This document shows, piece after piece, positions 9,197 through 17,735 of a stretch of 64,000 bases of DNA (positions are counted from its first letter, which is position 1; each line of letters opens with the position of its first letter). Origin of the DNA: Opitutia bacterium (lineage in GTDB: Bacteria > Verrucomicrobiota > Verrucomicrobiae > Opitutales > UBA953); assembly GCA_004558035.1 (NCBI GenBank), contig SFEJ01000002.1, positions 1 through 64,000 on the forward strand. The letters run 5' to 3'. A program made the position numbers and the translations under genes. The notes beneath the pieces were generated by a model. The model did not search any database. It was given only the letters and a program-made list of their open reading frames with translations, and was not told the origin of the DNA.

Positions 9197-10030
9197 ATGG
9201 TGATTTCTTCACGACAGAATCCGCGCATTCAGCACCTCGTCCGCTTGCGGGAACGCGCCGTCCGCGAGCGCGAAGGCGTCTTCCTGCTCGAAGGCATCCG
9301 CGAAATCGAGCGCGCCGCCGCGGGCGGTTTTGCTCTGATCGAATTCTATTTTTGTCCGGAGCTGATCCGTTCCCGCGCCGCCGCCGAAGTCGCCGAAAGA
9401 ACGCGCGCGCGCGTCGCGCCGGAGAACGTCTTCGAAGTCGCCTCGGGCGCGTTCGAGAAAATCAGCTACCGCGACAAGCCCGAAGGCCTGCTCGCCGTCG
9501 CGGCGATGCGGCGTCTCGAGCTCGACGATCTGCCGCCCGCGCCCGCGGGAATGCCGCCGCTCTACCTCGTCGCCGAGTCCGTCGAAAAGCCGGGCAATCT
9601 CGGCGCGCTGCTGCGCACGGCGGATTCCGCCGGCTGCACGGCGCTGATCTGCTGCGGCGCGGGAACGGACGTGTACAATCCGAACGCGATCCGCGCCTCG
9701 CAGGGCACGCTCTTCACGATGCCCTTCGCCACCGCGCCCGCGGAAAAAGTCCGCGACTGGCTGCTCGCGCGCGGCGTGACGATCTTCGCGACGACGCCCG
9801 ACGCGGAAAAAATCTACTGGGACTGCGATTTCCGCGTTCCCGCGGCGATACTGCTCGGCACGGAAGCGACGGGGCTTTCGCCGTTCTGGCTCGACGCGCC
9901 GGACGGGAAATCCGTCGTTCCCGCCGCCATTCCGCAGCGCGGCGCGGCGGACTCGCTGAACGTCTCGATGGCGGCGGGCATCTGCCTTTTCGAAGCCGTG
10001 CGCCAGCGCGCGCAGGGCGCGGCGTCGTGA
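9197..10030 (+). CDS. TrmH/SpoU-family RNA 2'-O-ribose methyltransferase
   Basis: SAM-dependent methyltransferase of the SPOUT superfamily acting on rRNA or tRNA. 277 residues: an N-terminal substrate-binding domain (RQNPRIQ..., about 1-100, like the SpoU substrate-binding domain) and a C-terminal trefoil-knot domain. The three SpoU motifs are visible: EKPGNLGALLRTADSAG, NPNAIRASQGTLF followed by LLGTEATGLS, and the C-terminal ADSLNVSMAAGICLFEA. The exact target nucleotide cannot be assigned from sequence. ATG at 9197 has no Shine-Dalgarno; 22 bp separate it from rph, suggesting co-transcription. Confidence 0.92.
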   Translation: MVISSRQNPRIQHLVRLRERAVREREGVFLLEGIREIERAAAGGFALIEFYFCPELIRSRAAAEVAERTRARVAPENVFEVASGAFEKISYRDKPEGLLAVAAMRRLELDDLPPAPAGMPPLYLVAESVEKPGNLGALLRTADSAGCTALICCGAGTDVYNPNAIRASQGTLFTMPFATAPAEKVRDWLLARGVTIFATTPDAEKIYWDCDFRVPAAILLGTEATGLSPFWLDAPDGKSVVPAAIPQRGAADSLNVSMAAGICLFEAVRQRAQGAAS

Positions 10031-10052
10031 ACCCCGATTCAATTTTTTCATC

Positions 10053-10781
10053 ATGATCATTCGTCCAGACAACCGCGAGGCGGACCGACTCCGCCCGATT
10101 TCCTTTCAGCCCGGCGTCGCGCCTCACGCCGCCGGCTCCGTGCTCGCCTGCTTCGGCGACACGCGCGTCATCTGCGCCGCGACGCTCGAAGAAAAAGTGC
10201 CGACGTGGATGCGCGTCCAAGGCGTGAAGGGCGGCTGGCTCACCGCCGAATATTCGCTGCTCCCGTATTCGACGCTCGACCGCAAGCCGCGCGACATTTC
10301 CCGCGGCAAGCTCGACGGTCGCACCGTCGAAATTCAGCGCCTCATCGGGCGCTCGCTCCGCGCCGTGCTCGACCTGAGCAGGCTCGAGGGGCTCACGCTC
10401 TGGATCGACTGCGACGTGCTCCAGGCCGACGGCGGCACGCGCACGGCGTCGATCTCCGGCGCGTACGTCGCCGCCAAGCTCGCCGTCCGCAAATTCATGG
10501 AGGCGGGAAAAATCAAGGAGGATCCCTTCACCGATTCCGTCGCCGCGATCAGCGTCGGCATCTATCAGGAGACGCCGATTCTCGACCTCTGCTACGTCGA
10601 GGACAAGGACGCCGCCGTGGACGCCAACGTCGTCATGACGGGAACGGGCCGCTTCGTCGAGCTGCAGTCTTCCGGCGAGGAGGCGACGTTCTCGCCCGAC
10701 GAGCTCGCCGCGATGATCGCGCTCGGCAAGAAGGGCGTCGCCGAAATCACCGAAATCCAGAAGCGCGTGCTGAAGGGCTGA
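10053..10781 (+). CDS. rph: Ribonuclease PH
   Basis: Phosphorolytic 3'-5' exoribonuclease that trims tRNA 3' ends. 242 residues, standard length. Conserved stretches: RPDNREADRLRPISFQPG at the N-terminus, RGKLDGRTVEIQRLIGRSLR (phosphate-binding Arg), WIDCDVLQADGGTRTASISG and the acidic DLCYVEDKDAAVDANVV catalytic region. It follows the methyltransferase gene at short distance and precedes the carbonic-anhydrase-like gene. Confidence 0.96.
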   Translation: MIIRPDNREADRLRPISFQPGVAPHAAGSVLACFGDTRVICAATLEEKVPTWMRVQGVKGGWLTAEYSLLPYSTLDRKPRDISRGKLDGRTVEIQRLIGRSLRAVLDLSRLEGLTLWIDCDVLQADGGTRTASISGAYVAAKLAVRKFMEAGKIKEDPFTDSVAAISVGIYQETPILDLCYVEDKDAAVDANVVMTGTGRFVELQSSGEEATFSPDELAAMIALGKKGVAEITEIQKRVLKG

Positions 10782-10843
10782 GCGAAGGCCCGGCGTTCCC
10801 GCGCCCGTCCCCGAAAATCCGGAAAATTTTTCTTTTTACGACC

Positions 10844-11401
10844 ATGACCGAAGAACAGAAGAACGACGCCGCCGCGCGTCTCGAAAAATTCCTCAACCGC
10901 ACGCCGCAGGTGGACGAATCCGCCTACGTCGCGCACGAAGCCAAGCTCATCGGCGCCGTCACGATCGGCGCGCGCGCGAACGTCTGGCCCGGCGTCGTGA
11001 TGCGCGCCGACATCGAAGAAATCCGCATCGGCGAAGGCACGAGCATTCAGGACGGCACGTGCATCCACCTCGCGGACGATCTGCCGACCGTCGTCGGCGA
11101 CTTCGTCACGGTCGGCCATCGCGTGATGCTGCACGGCTGCACGATCGGCGACGAAAGTCTGATCGGCATGAGCTCGACGATTCTCGACGGCGCCAAGATC
11201 GGCAAGCGCTGCATCGTCGCGGCGGGCGCGGTCGTGCCCCCGCGCATGGAGGTGCCGGACGGCGCGATGGTCGTCGGCTGCCCGGCGAAGATCAAAAAGA
11301 TGCTCACGCCGGAAGAGCAGTCGAAACTGCGCTACTGGGCGGAGAAATATCTGATCGTCTCCGCCGCGCACAAGGCGAAGTTCGGCTCGCAGAAGTTCTG
11401 A
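10844..11401 (+). CDS. Gamma-carbonic-anhydrase-like hexapeptide-repeat protein
   Basis: 185 residues from the ATG at 10844. Left-handed beta-helix hexapeptide pattern runs through the middle, with the metal-ligand histidines in CIHLADD and VGHRVMLHGC, as in YrdA/PaaY-type gamma-class carbonic anhydrases. The C-terminal helix (about 150-185) packs against the helix in this family. Expected role: CO2/bicarbonate interconversion or an uncharacterised metalloenzyme activity. A frame extending far upstream inside rph is an overlap artefact. The gene lies 62 bp after rph. Confidence 0.85.
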   Translation: MTEEQKNDAAARLEKFLNRTPQVDESAYVAHEAKLIGAVTIGARANVWPGVVMRADIEEIRIGEGTSIQDGTCIHLADDLPTVVGDFVTVGHRVMLHGCTIGDESLIGMSSTILDGAKIGKRCIVAAGAVVPPRMEVPDGAMVVGCPAKIKKMLTPEEQSKLRYWAEKYLIVSAAHKAKFGSQKF

Positions 11402-11537
11402 AAGGAAAAGTGATGAGGTGATGGAGTTATGAGGTTATGAAGGTTCATGGCATTCGGCTTCGCCGAAAGGAATTTTCGAAAACCTTTTTCGCGAAGCGAA
11501 CAGCAGGCAACTTCATACCTCATAACTCCATAACTTC
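11402..11537. repeat. Period-7 repeats in inverted arrangement around small hairpins
   Basis: Left arm (about 11408-11450) reads as heptamers such as GATGGAG, TTATGAG, GTTATGA; right arm (about 11508-11537) is its near reverse complement (CATAACT-type heptamers). Between them sit three small palindromes: TTCGGC-TTC-GCCGAA (11453-11467), TTTTCGAAAA (11473-11482) and TTCGC-GAA-GCGAA (11488-11500). No gene is visible. Confidence 0.75.
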
Positions 11538-13175
11538 ATGACCTTCCCTGACATGTCCTCGCGCGCGAAAACCGCTTTCGTTCTCGCCGTCCTGCTCATC
11601 GCGGGAACGGCGGCGGTGCTTTTCCCGCGCCGAAGCGGAGACTCCGCGACGACGGACGCCGCCGCCGCGACGCAGACGGATTCGCACGAACGCGCGCGGC
11701 GGGCCGAAGCGACGCCGGCGGGAACACGGGCGTTTTCCGGAACTCCCGCGGGAGCGGTTCCGGGCGAAGCCGTGCTGTTCTTCCGCGACGCCGCCGCGCT
11801 CGAGGCTTTTCTGAAAAACGCCGCCGCCCGCGGGCTGAAAATTCTCGGCGCCGTTCCCGCGCTGAACGCCGCGCGCGTTTCCGTCGGAGCGGATTTCGAC
11901 GCCGCGCGGATTCCCGGCGCGCTCGGCGCGGACTTCAATTTCGCCGTGCGCGTTCCCGCGACGCCGCCGGACGCGTTTTCCGACGCGGAGGCGCGCGACG
12001 TTTCCGGCGGCCTCGGGCGCGTTCCCGTCGGCGAAAACGCGCTCGCGCAGCTGGGCGTTTCGGAAGAAAAACGCGCCGCGAGCTCGCTCGGCTCGGGCGT
12101 GAAGATCGCCCTGCTCGACACCGGCGTCTTCGCCGGACACGCTTCGCTCCGGGACGCGAAAATTTCCGTCATCGACGTCGTCGGCGGCGCGGCGGACACG
12201 GCGGACTCGCTCGCGCACGGCACCGCGGTCGCCTCGCTGATCGCCGGCAACGGCGAAAACGGCGTCTTCGGCATGGCGGCGAACGCGGATCTTCTCGCCG
12301 TGCGCGTCTTCGACGGCGAAGGCAACGCGACGGCGTTCGAGCTCGCGCGCGGTCTCGTCGCCGCCGCGGACGCCGGCGCGCGCGTGATCAACGTCAGCGC
12401 GGGGCTCGACGCGGATTCCGCCGTGCTGCGCGCCGCAGTCGAATACGCGCTGCGCGCGGGCGCGACGATCGTCGCCGCGGCGGGCAACGAAGGCGTGACC
12501 GCGTTGTCGTTTCCCGCCGGATACGCGGGCGTCGTTTCCGTCGGCGCGGTGGACGGCGCGAACGCGAGTGCGCCCTTCTCCAACGTCGGCGAAAATCTTT
12601 CCGTCGTCGCTCCGGGCGTCGCCGTGACGGCGGCGGGAACGCTCGCCGCGGACGCCGCGACCGCCTTTTCGGGCACCTCCGCCGCCGCGCCGCTCGTCGC
12701 GGGAACGCTCGCCGCCGCGCTCGCGGACTCCGCGGGAACGCTCGGCGCGGACGCGCTCGAAGCGACGGCGGACGATTTCGGCGCTCCCGGGCGCGACGCG
12801 GAATACGGCGCCGGGCTCGTGAATTTCGAGCGCCTCACGCGACCCGCCGGCGCGCGCGTCTCCGACGTTTCCGTGAACGACGTCCATTGCCGCCGCGCCG
12901 AGGGCGGGCGCGCCGAGCCCGCGGTCTTCGCCACGATCCAGAACCGCGGGACGCTCTGGGAAGACTGCGCGTTTTCGCTGCGCATCGTCTTCGCGGACGG
13001 CACGATTTCGGCGACGGGCAGCGCGCTGCGGCTTTCCCCCGGCGAATCCGTCGGACGCGGCGCGGGCGTTCCCGAGGCGCGTCTGCGCGAAGGCGTCCTC
13101 GTCGAAGCGAAAATCCTCGACGCCTCCGGCGCCGTCCTCTCCGACCGCTCGCTCCTCCTCCGCTCCGCCGACTGA
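11538..13175 (+). CDS. Exported subtilisin-like serine protease (S8)
   Basis: 545 residues. A signal peptide or membrane anchor spans about 10-28, with an alternative start at M6. The S8 catalytic residues are all present: D194 in ALLDTGV, H227 in LAHGTAVASLIAG, oxyanion N317 in AAAGNEG and S381 in FSGTSAAAPLVAG. Residues about 75-170 may be a propeptide/inhibitor domain, and about 425-545 form a beta-rich CARDB-like C-terminal domain. It is probably a periplasmic or surface protease; the substrate is unknown. The gene has the same base composition as the surrounding housekeeping genes. Confidence 0.9.
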   Translation: MTFPDMSSRAKTAFVLAVLLIAGTAAVLFPRRSGDSATTDAAAATQTDSHERARRAEATPAGTRAFSGTPAGAVPGEAVLFFRDAAALEAFLKNAAARGLKILGAVPALNAARVSVGADFDAARIPGALGADFNFAVRVPATPPDAFSDAEARDVSGGLGRVPVGENALAQLGVSEEKRAASSLGSGVKIALLDTGVFAGHASLRDAKISVIDVVGGAADTADSLAHGTAVASLIAGNGENGVFGMAANADLLAVRVFDGEGNATAFELARGLVAAADAGARVINVSAGLDADSAVLRAAVEYALRAGATIVAAAGNEGVTALSFPAGYAGVVSVGAVDGANASAPFSNVGENLSVVAPGVAVTAAGTLAADAATAFSGTSAAAPLVAGTLAAALADSAGTLGADALEATADDFGAPGRDAEYGAGLVNFERLTRPAGARVSDVSVNDVHCRRAEGGRAEPAVFATIQNRGTLWEDCAFSLRIVFADGTISATGSALRLSPGESVGRGAGVPEARLREGVLVEAKILDASGAVLSDRSLLLRSAD

Positions 13176-13202
13176 GTGCGCCCGAATTTTTCACCGAAAG
13201 CC

Positions 13203-13790
13203 ATGAAGATCAACCTCGTCGCCTGGGCTCACGACTTCGCGCGGGAACGCTTCGCGGAGACGGCGCGCCTTCCCGAGCCGGCTCTCGCCGTGGACGCGAC
13301 CGTCGGCAACGGACACGACGCGCTCTTTCTCGCGGAGCTCGTCGGCGCGAGCGGACGCGTCGCGGGCTTCGACGTGCAGGCGCCGGCGATCGCGGCGACG
13401 CGGGAACGCCTGAGCGCGCACGGCCTCTCGGAGCGCGTCGAGCTGCATCTGCGCGGGCACGAAACGATGGCGGAAACGCTCGGCGCGGCCTGGCGCGGGC
13501 GGACGCGCGCCGTGTTCTTCAATCTCGGCTATCTGCCGAAAAGCGACCGCGGAACGGCGACGCGCCCCGAGACGACCTTGCCCGCGCTCGACGCCGCGTG
13601 GTCGCTGCTCGCGCCGGGCGGCTTCATTTCGCTGACGGTCTACACGCGCCATGCGGGCGGCTTCGAGGAGTCCGCGCGCGTCGCGGAATGGCTCGAAAAG
13701 ACGCGTTCCCGCGCGGAAGTGCTCGCCCTGGGCGCGCACAATCCCGTCGAACCCTGGTGGGCGGGAGTGACGAAACCCTTTGAGCGCTGA
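13203..13790 (+). CDS. mnmM: tRNA mnm5U-type methyltransferase (YtqB/MnmM family)
   Basis: 195 residues from the ATG at 13203. A class I SAM-binding fold begins with DATVGNGHDALFLAELVG (about 31-48) and GFDVQ, the typical pattern of the YtqB family (formerly annotated rRNA methylase), members of which methylate the wobble uridine of tRNA to give mnm5(s2)U. NLGYLPKSDR and the C-terminal HNPVEPWW also fit. It starts 27 bp after the protease gene. The family is confident; the exact substrate is by homology only. Confidence 0.82.
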   Translation: MKINLVAWAHDFARERFAETARLPEPALAVDATVGNGHDALFLAELVGASGRVAGFDVQAPAIAATRERLSAHGLSERVELHLRGHETMAETLGAAWRGRTRAVFFNLGYLPKSDRGTATRPETTLPALDAAWSLLAPGGFISLTVYTRHAGGFEESARVAEWLEKTRSRAEVLALGAHNPVEPWWAGVTKPFER

Positions 13791-13856
13791 CGACGCATTA
13801 CCGCCTTGCCTCGCGAGGGCGTTTCGGGGAAAATCGCGGTTTTAATTCTATCCGTC

Positions 13857-16800
13857 ATGAAGCGCATCTTCGTCGAAAAAAAATCCGCCTTCCGCGAACA
13901 GACAAACCACGTCCTCCAGGACCTCCGCGAATCGCTCGGGCTGCCCGGGCTCTCCTCTCTGCGCATCGCGCAGCGCTACGACGTGGACGGACTCTCCGAC
14001 GCCGATTTCCGCAAGACGCTCCCGACCGTGTTCGCCGAGCCGCAGACGGACGACGTCTTCGAAGACGCGCTCCCGTGCGCCGAGGGCGACCGCGTGTTCG
14101 CCGTCGAATACCTGCCGGGGCAGTTCGACCAGCGCGCGGATTCCGCCGCGCAGTGCGTGCAGATGCTCACGCTCGGCGAGCGCCCGCTCATCGCCTCCGC
14201 GCGCGTGTACGTGCTCGGCGGCGAAATTTCCGACGACGATCTCGCGCGCGTCAAGGCCTACCTCATCAATCCCGTGGACTCGCGCGAGGCCTCGCTCGCC
14301 GTTCCCGCGACGCTGAAGCCGAACGTTCCCGCGCCGCAGCCGATTCCCGTGCTCGAAGGCTTCACGAAGAAGTCCGACGCCGAGCTCGCCGCGCTGCGCA
14401 AGGAGCTCGGGCTCGCGATGAGCGACGCCGACGTCGCCTTCGTCCGCCGCTACTACGCCGAGGACGAACGCCGCGACCCGACGCTCACGGAAATCCGCGT
14501 GCTCGACACCTACTGGTCCGACCACTGCCGGCACACCACTTTTCTCACGCGTCTGAACAGCGTTTCGTTCGACGCCTCGCCGCTGCTCGCGCCCGTCGAA
14601 AAGGCGTGGAAAAAATACCGCGAGCTGCGCGAATCGCTCGGCCGCGCGGACAAGACCGTCTGCCTCATGGACGTCGCGCTGCTCGCCATGCGCGAGCTGA
14701 AAAGGCAGGGCAAGCTCGACGACCTTGAAGTCTCCGAGGAGATCAACGCCGCCTCCATCGTCGTTCCCGTCACGATCGACGGCAGGACGGAGGACTGGCT
14801 CGTGATGTTCAAGAACGAGACGCACAACCACCCGACGGAAATCGAGCCCTTCGGCGGCGCAGCGACCTGCCTCGGCGGCGCGATCCGCGACCCGCTTTCC
14901 GGCCGCAGCTACGTTTACCAGGCGATGCGCGTGACGGGCGCCGCCGACCCGCGCGCGCCGTTCTCGAAGACGCTCCCGGGCAAGCTCCCGCAGCGCAAGA
15001 TCGTCCGCGGCGCGGCTCAGGGCTATTCCTCCTACGGCAACCAGATCGGGCTCGCCACGGGCATGGTGCACGAAGTCTATCACCCGGGCTACGTCGCGAA
15101 GCGCCTCGAAATCGGTGCCGTCGTCGCCGCGGGACCGAAGGAAAACGTCGTGCGCGGCACGCCCGCTCCCGGCGACATCATCGTCCTCGTCGGCGGGCGC
15201 ACGGGGCGCGACGGCATCGGCGGCGCGACCGGCTCTTCCAAGGAGCACACGGAAAAGGCGCTCGAAAACAGCGCCGAAGTGCAGAAGGGCGACGCGCCGA
15301 CGGAGCGCAAGCTGCAGCGCCTCTTCCGCGATCCCGCGGTCTCGAAGCTCATCAAGCGCTGCAACGACTTCGGCGCGGGCGGCGTCTCCGTGGCGATCGG
15401 CGAACTCGCGCCCTCGCTCGACATTCATCTCGACCGCGTTCCGCGCAAATACGAGGGGCTGAACGGCACCGAGCTCGCGATCTCCGAATCGCAGGAACGC
15501 ATGGCGGTCGTCATCGCGCCCGAAGACCTGGAAAAATTCCGCGCCGCCGCCGACCGCGAAAATCTCGAATCCACGCACGTCGCGGACGTCACCGACACCG
15601 GCCGCCTGCGCATGTACTGGCAGGGCTCCGCAATCGTCGATCTGCGTCGTGAATTTCTGGATACGAACGGCGCGACGCAGGAGGCGGACGCGCACGTCTC
15701 CGCGCCCGATCCCGTCGCCAATCCCTTCATGCCCAAGCCGCTCCTCGACGGGAACGCGAAGGCGACCTGGCTCAACCTGCTCGGCGACCTTCGCTGCTGC
15801 GGCCAGCGCGGCCTCGTGGAGCGCTTCGACGCGTCCATCGGCGCGGGAACGGTGCTGCATCCCTTCGGCGGAAAGACGCAGACGACGCCCGTCGAAGCCA
15901 TGGCGGCGAAGATTCCCGTGCTCGAAGGCGAGACGGACGACTGCACGCTGATGAGCTTCGGCTTCGACCCGACGCTTTCGAGCTGGTCGCCGGCGCACGG
16001 CGCGGCGTTCGCGGTCGTCGATTCCGTCGCGCGCCTCGTCGCCGCGGGCGGCGATCCCGCGCGGGCGCGGCTGACGCTGCAGGAATATTTCGAAAAGCTC
16101 GGCGACGATCCGAAGCGCTGGGGCAAGCCGCTCGCCGCGCTGCTCGGCGCGTTCACGGCGCAGCTCGAGCTCGGCAACGGCGCGATCGGCGGCAAGGACT
16201 CGATGTCCGGCTCGTTCAAGAATCTCGACGTGCCGCCGACGCTCGTCTCCTTCGCGATCGTTCCCGCGAAGGCGTCGCAGGTCATTTCTCCGGAGTTCAA
16301 GAAAATCGGCTCCAAGATCGTCTGCGTTCCCGCGAAGCTCACGGCGGACCAGATGCCCGACTGGGCGGACCTGCGCGCGAAGCTCGCGAAGATTCACGCG
16401 CTCGCGCTCGAAGGAAAAATCCTCGCCGCGCGCACGATTCGCGAAGGCGGCAAGGCCGCCGCGCTGACGGAAATGGCGCTCGGCAACGAAATCGGCGTCC
16501 GCCTCGCGGCCGCGCCGGACGAAGCGTTCTTCGCCGTCGAACACGGCGCGTGGATTCTCGAAGTCGCCGCGGACGAAGCGCTCGACGGGCTCGAACACGT
16601 CGTGCTCGGCGAAACGCAGGCCGCGCCCGAAGCGAGCTGGGACGGCGGCGCGCTCCCGCTCTCCGACATGCGCGACGCGTGGGAATACGCGCTCGAAACC
16701 GTGTTCCCGACGCGCGCCGCTCCCGCCGACACAGCGCCCGCGCCGCAGACGTTCTCGTTCGCGGACCGCTCCGGCGTTCCCGCGCACTCGAAGATCGTCG

Positions 16801-17603
16801 TCGCGAAGCCGCGCGTGCTCATTCCCGTGTTCCCGGGCTCGAACTGCGAATACGACACCGCGCGCGCCTTCCGCGAAGCCGGCGCCGAGCCGGAAATCTT
16901 CGTCGTCCGCAACCTTTCCGCCGCCGCCGTCGACGAGTCGCTGCGCGCGCTCGCGGAAAAGATCTCCAAGACGCAGATTCTCATGATTCCGGGCGGATTC
17001 TCCGCGGGCGACGAGCCCGACGGCTCCGGCAAATTCATCGCCGCCGTCTTCCGCAATCCCGCCGTGAAGGACGCGACGAACGCGCTCGTGAAGGAGCGCG
17101 ACGGCCTCATTCTCGGCATCTGCAACGGCTTCCAGGCGCTCATCAAGCTCGGGCTCGTGCCCTTCGGCGAAATCCGCGACATGGACGCGAGCTGCCCGAC
17201 GCTGTTCCACAACCGCATCGGCCGCCACATTTCGCGCTACGTGCACACGCGCGTCGCGTCCGTGAAGTCTCCGTGGCTCGCGAACGTGAACGTCGGCGAC
17301 GTGTTCACCGTTCCCGCCTCGCACGGCGAAGGCAACTTCACGGCGTCGCCGGAGACGGTCGCGCGGCTCGCGGCGAACGGCCAGATCGCGTTCCAGTACT
17401 GCACGGCGGCGGGAACGCCGAGCTACGACATCGCTTGCAATCCGAACGGCTCCTGCCAGGCGATCGAGGGCATTCTTTCGCCGGACGGCCGCGTGCTCGG
17501 CAAAATGGGGCACTCGGAACGCCGCGGCGCGAACGTCGGCAAGAACATCCCCGGCAACAAGAACCAGCCGCTCTTCGCCGCCGGCGTCGCCTACTTCGCG
17601 TAA
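13857..17603 (+). CDS. purL: Phosphoribosylformylglycinamidine synthase, fused type
   Basis: Fourth step of de novo purine synthesis: FGAR + glutamine + ATP to FGAM. 1248 residues from the ATG at 13857, i.e. the large single-chain form with synthetase and glutaminase parts. NETHNHPTEIEPFGGAATCLGG marks the first ATP-grasp-like half; GGKDSMSG is in the second. The C-terminal class I amidotransferase (about 980-1248) has PGGFSAGDEPDGSGKF, the nucleophile Cys near 1089 in LGICNGFQ, and HGEG near 1156 supplying the His/Glu partners. A TTTTAAT box sits 10 nt upstream of the ATG and no Shine-Dalgarno is seen. Confidence 0.97.
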   Translation: MKRIFVEKKSAFREQTNHVLQDLRESLGLPGLSSLRIAQRYDVDGLSDADFRKTLPTVFAEPQTDDVFEDALPCAEGDRVFAVEYLPGQFDQRADSAAQCVQMLTLGERPLIASARVYVLGGEISDDDLARVKAYLINPVDSREASLAVPATLKPNVPAPQPIPVLEGFTKKSDAELAALRKELGLAMSDADVAFVRRYYAEDERRDPTLTEIRVLDTYWSDHCRHTTFLTRLNSVSFDASPLLAPVEKAWKKYRELRESLGRADKTVCLMDVALLAMRELKRQGKLDDLEVSEEINAASIVVPVTIDGRTEDWLVMFKNETHNHPTEIEPFGGAATCLGGAIRDPLSGRSYVYQAMRVTGAADPRAPFSKTLPGKLPQRKIVRGAAQGYSSYGNQIGLATGMVHEVYHPGYVAKRLEIGAVVAAGPKENVVRGTPAPGDIIVLVGGRTGRDGIGGATGSSKEHTEKALENSAEVQKGDAPTERKLQRLFRDPAVSKLIKRCNDFGAGGVSVAIGELAPSLDIHLDRVPRKYEGLNGTELAISESQERMAVVIAPEDLEKFRAAADRENLESTHVADVTDTGRLRMYWQGSAIVDLRREFLDTNGATQEADAHVSAPDPVANPFMPKPLLDGNAKATWLNLLGDLRCCGQRGLVERFDASIGAGTVLHPFGGKTQTTPVEAMAAKIPVLEGETDDCTLMSFGFDPTLSSWSPAHGAAFAVVDSVARLVAAGGDPARARLTLQEYFEKLGDDPKRWGKPLAALLGAFTAQLELGNGAIGGKDSMSGSFKNLDVPPTLVSFAIVPAKASQVISPEFKKIGSKIVCVPAKLTADQMPDWADLRAKLAKIHALALEGKILAARTIREGGKAAALTEMALGNEIGVRLAAAPDEAFFAVEHGAWILEVAADEALDGLEHVVLGETQAAPEASWDGGALPLSDMRDAWEYALETVFPTRAAPADTAPAPQTFSFADRSGVPAHSKIVVAKPRVLIPVFPGSNCEYDTARAFREAGAEPEIFVVRNLSAAAVDESLRALAEKISKTQILMIPGGFSAGDEPDGSGKFIAAVFRNPAVKDATNALVKERDGLILGICNGFQALIKLGLVPFGEIRDMDASCPTLFHNRIGRHISRYVHTRVASVKSPWLANVNVGDVFTVPASHGEGNFTASPETVARLAANGQIAFQYCTAAGTPSYDIACNPNGSCQAIEGILSPDGRVLGKMGHSERRGANVGKNIPGNKNQPLFAAGVAYFA

Positions 17604-17735
17604 CCGGCGCGGGAACGCCCTCTTCCGGGACGGAGAGTTTAACTCTCCGTTCCCGGCGCGGCGGCGGATTTCGCCGGCGCGGACTCAGTTTTACCTCGCG
17701 TTCCCGCGCGCGGCGGGATTTTAATTGTCAGCACC
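17604..17735. other. Spacer with a strong palindrome downstream of purL
   Basis: ACGGAGAGTT (17630-17639) and AACTCTCCGT (17641-17650) form a perfect 10-bp stem with a 1-nt centre, extended outward by a CCGGG/CCCGG pairing. There is no T-run, so it is either a protein-binding operator or a non-canonical end-of-transcript hairpin. Two motif cores (CGGGAAC, GTTCCCG) flank it. A TTTTAAT box precedes the next ATG. Confidence 0.6.

Noticed and set aside
13848..17513. A 1221-codon minus-strand frame inside purL
   Set aside because: Arg/Glu/Val-rich antisense composition typical of high-GC shadow frames; purL is unmistakable on the plus strand.
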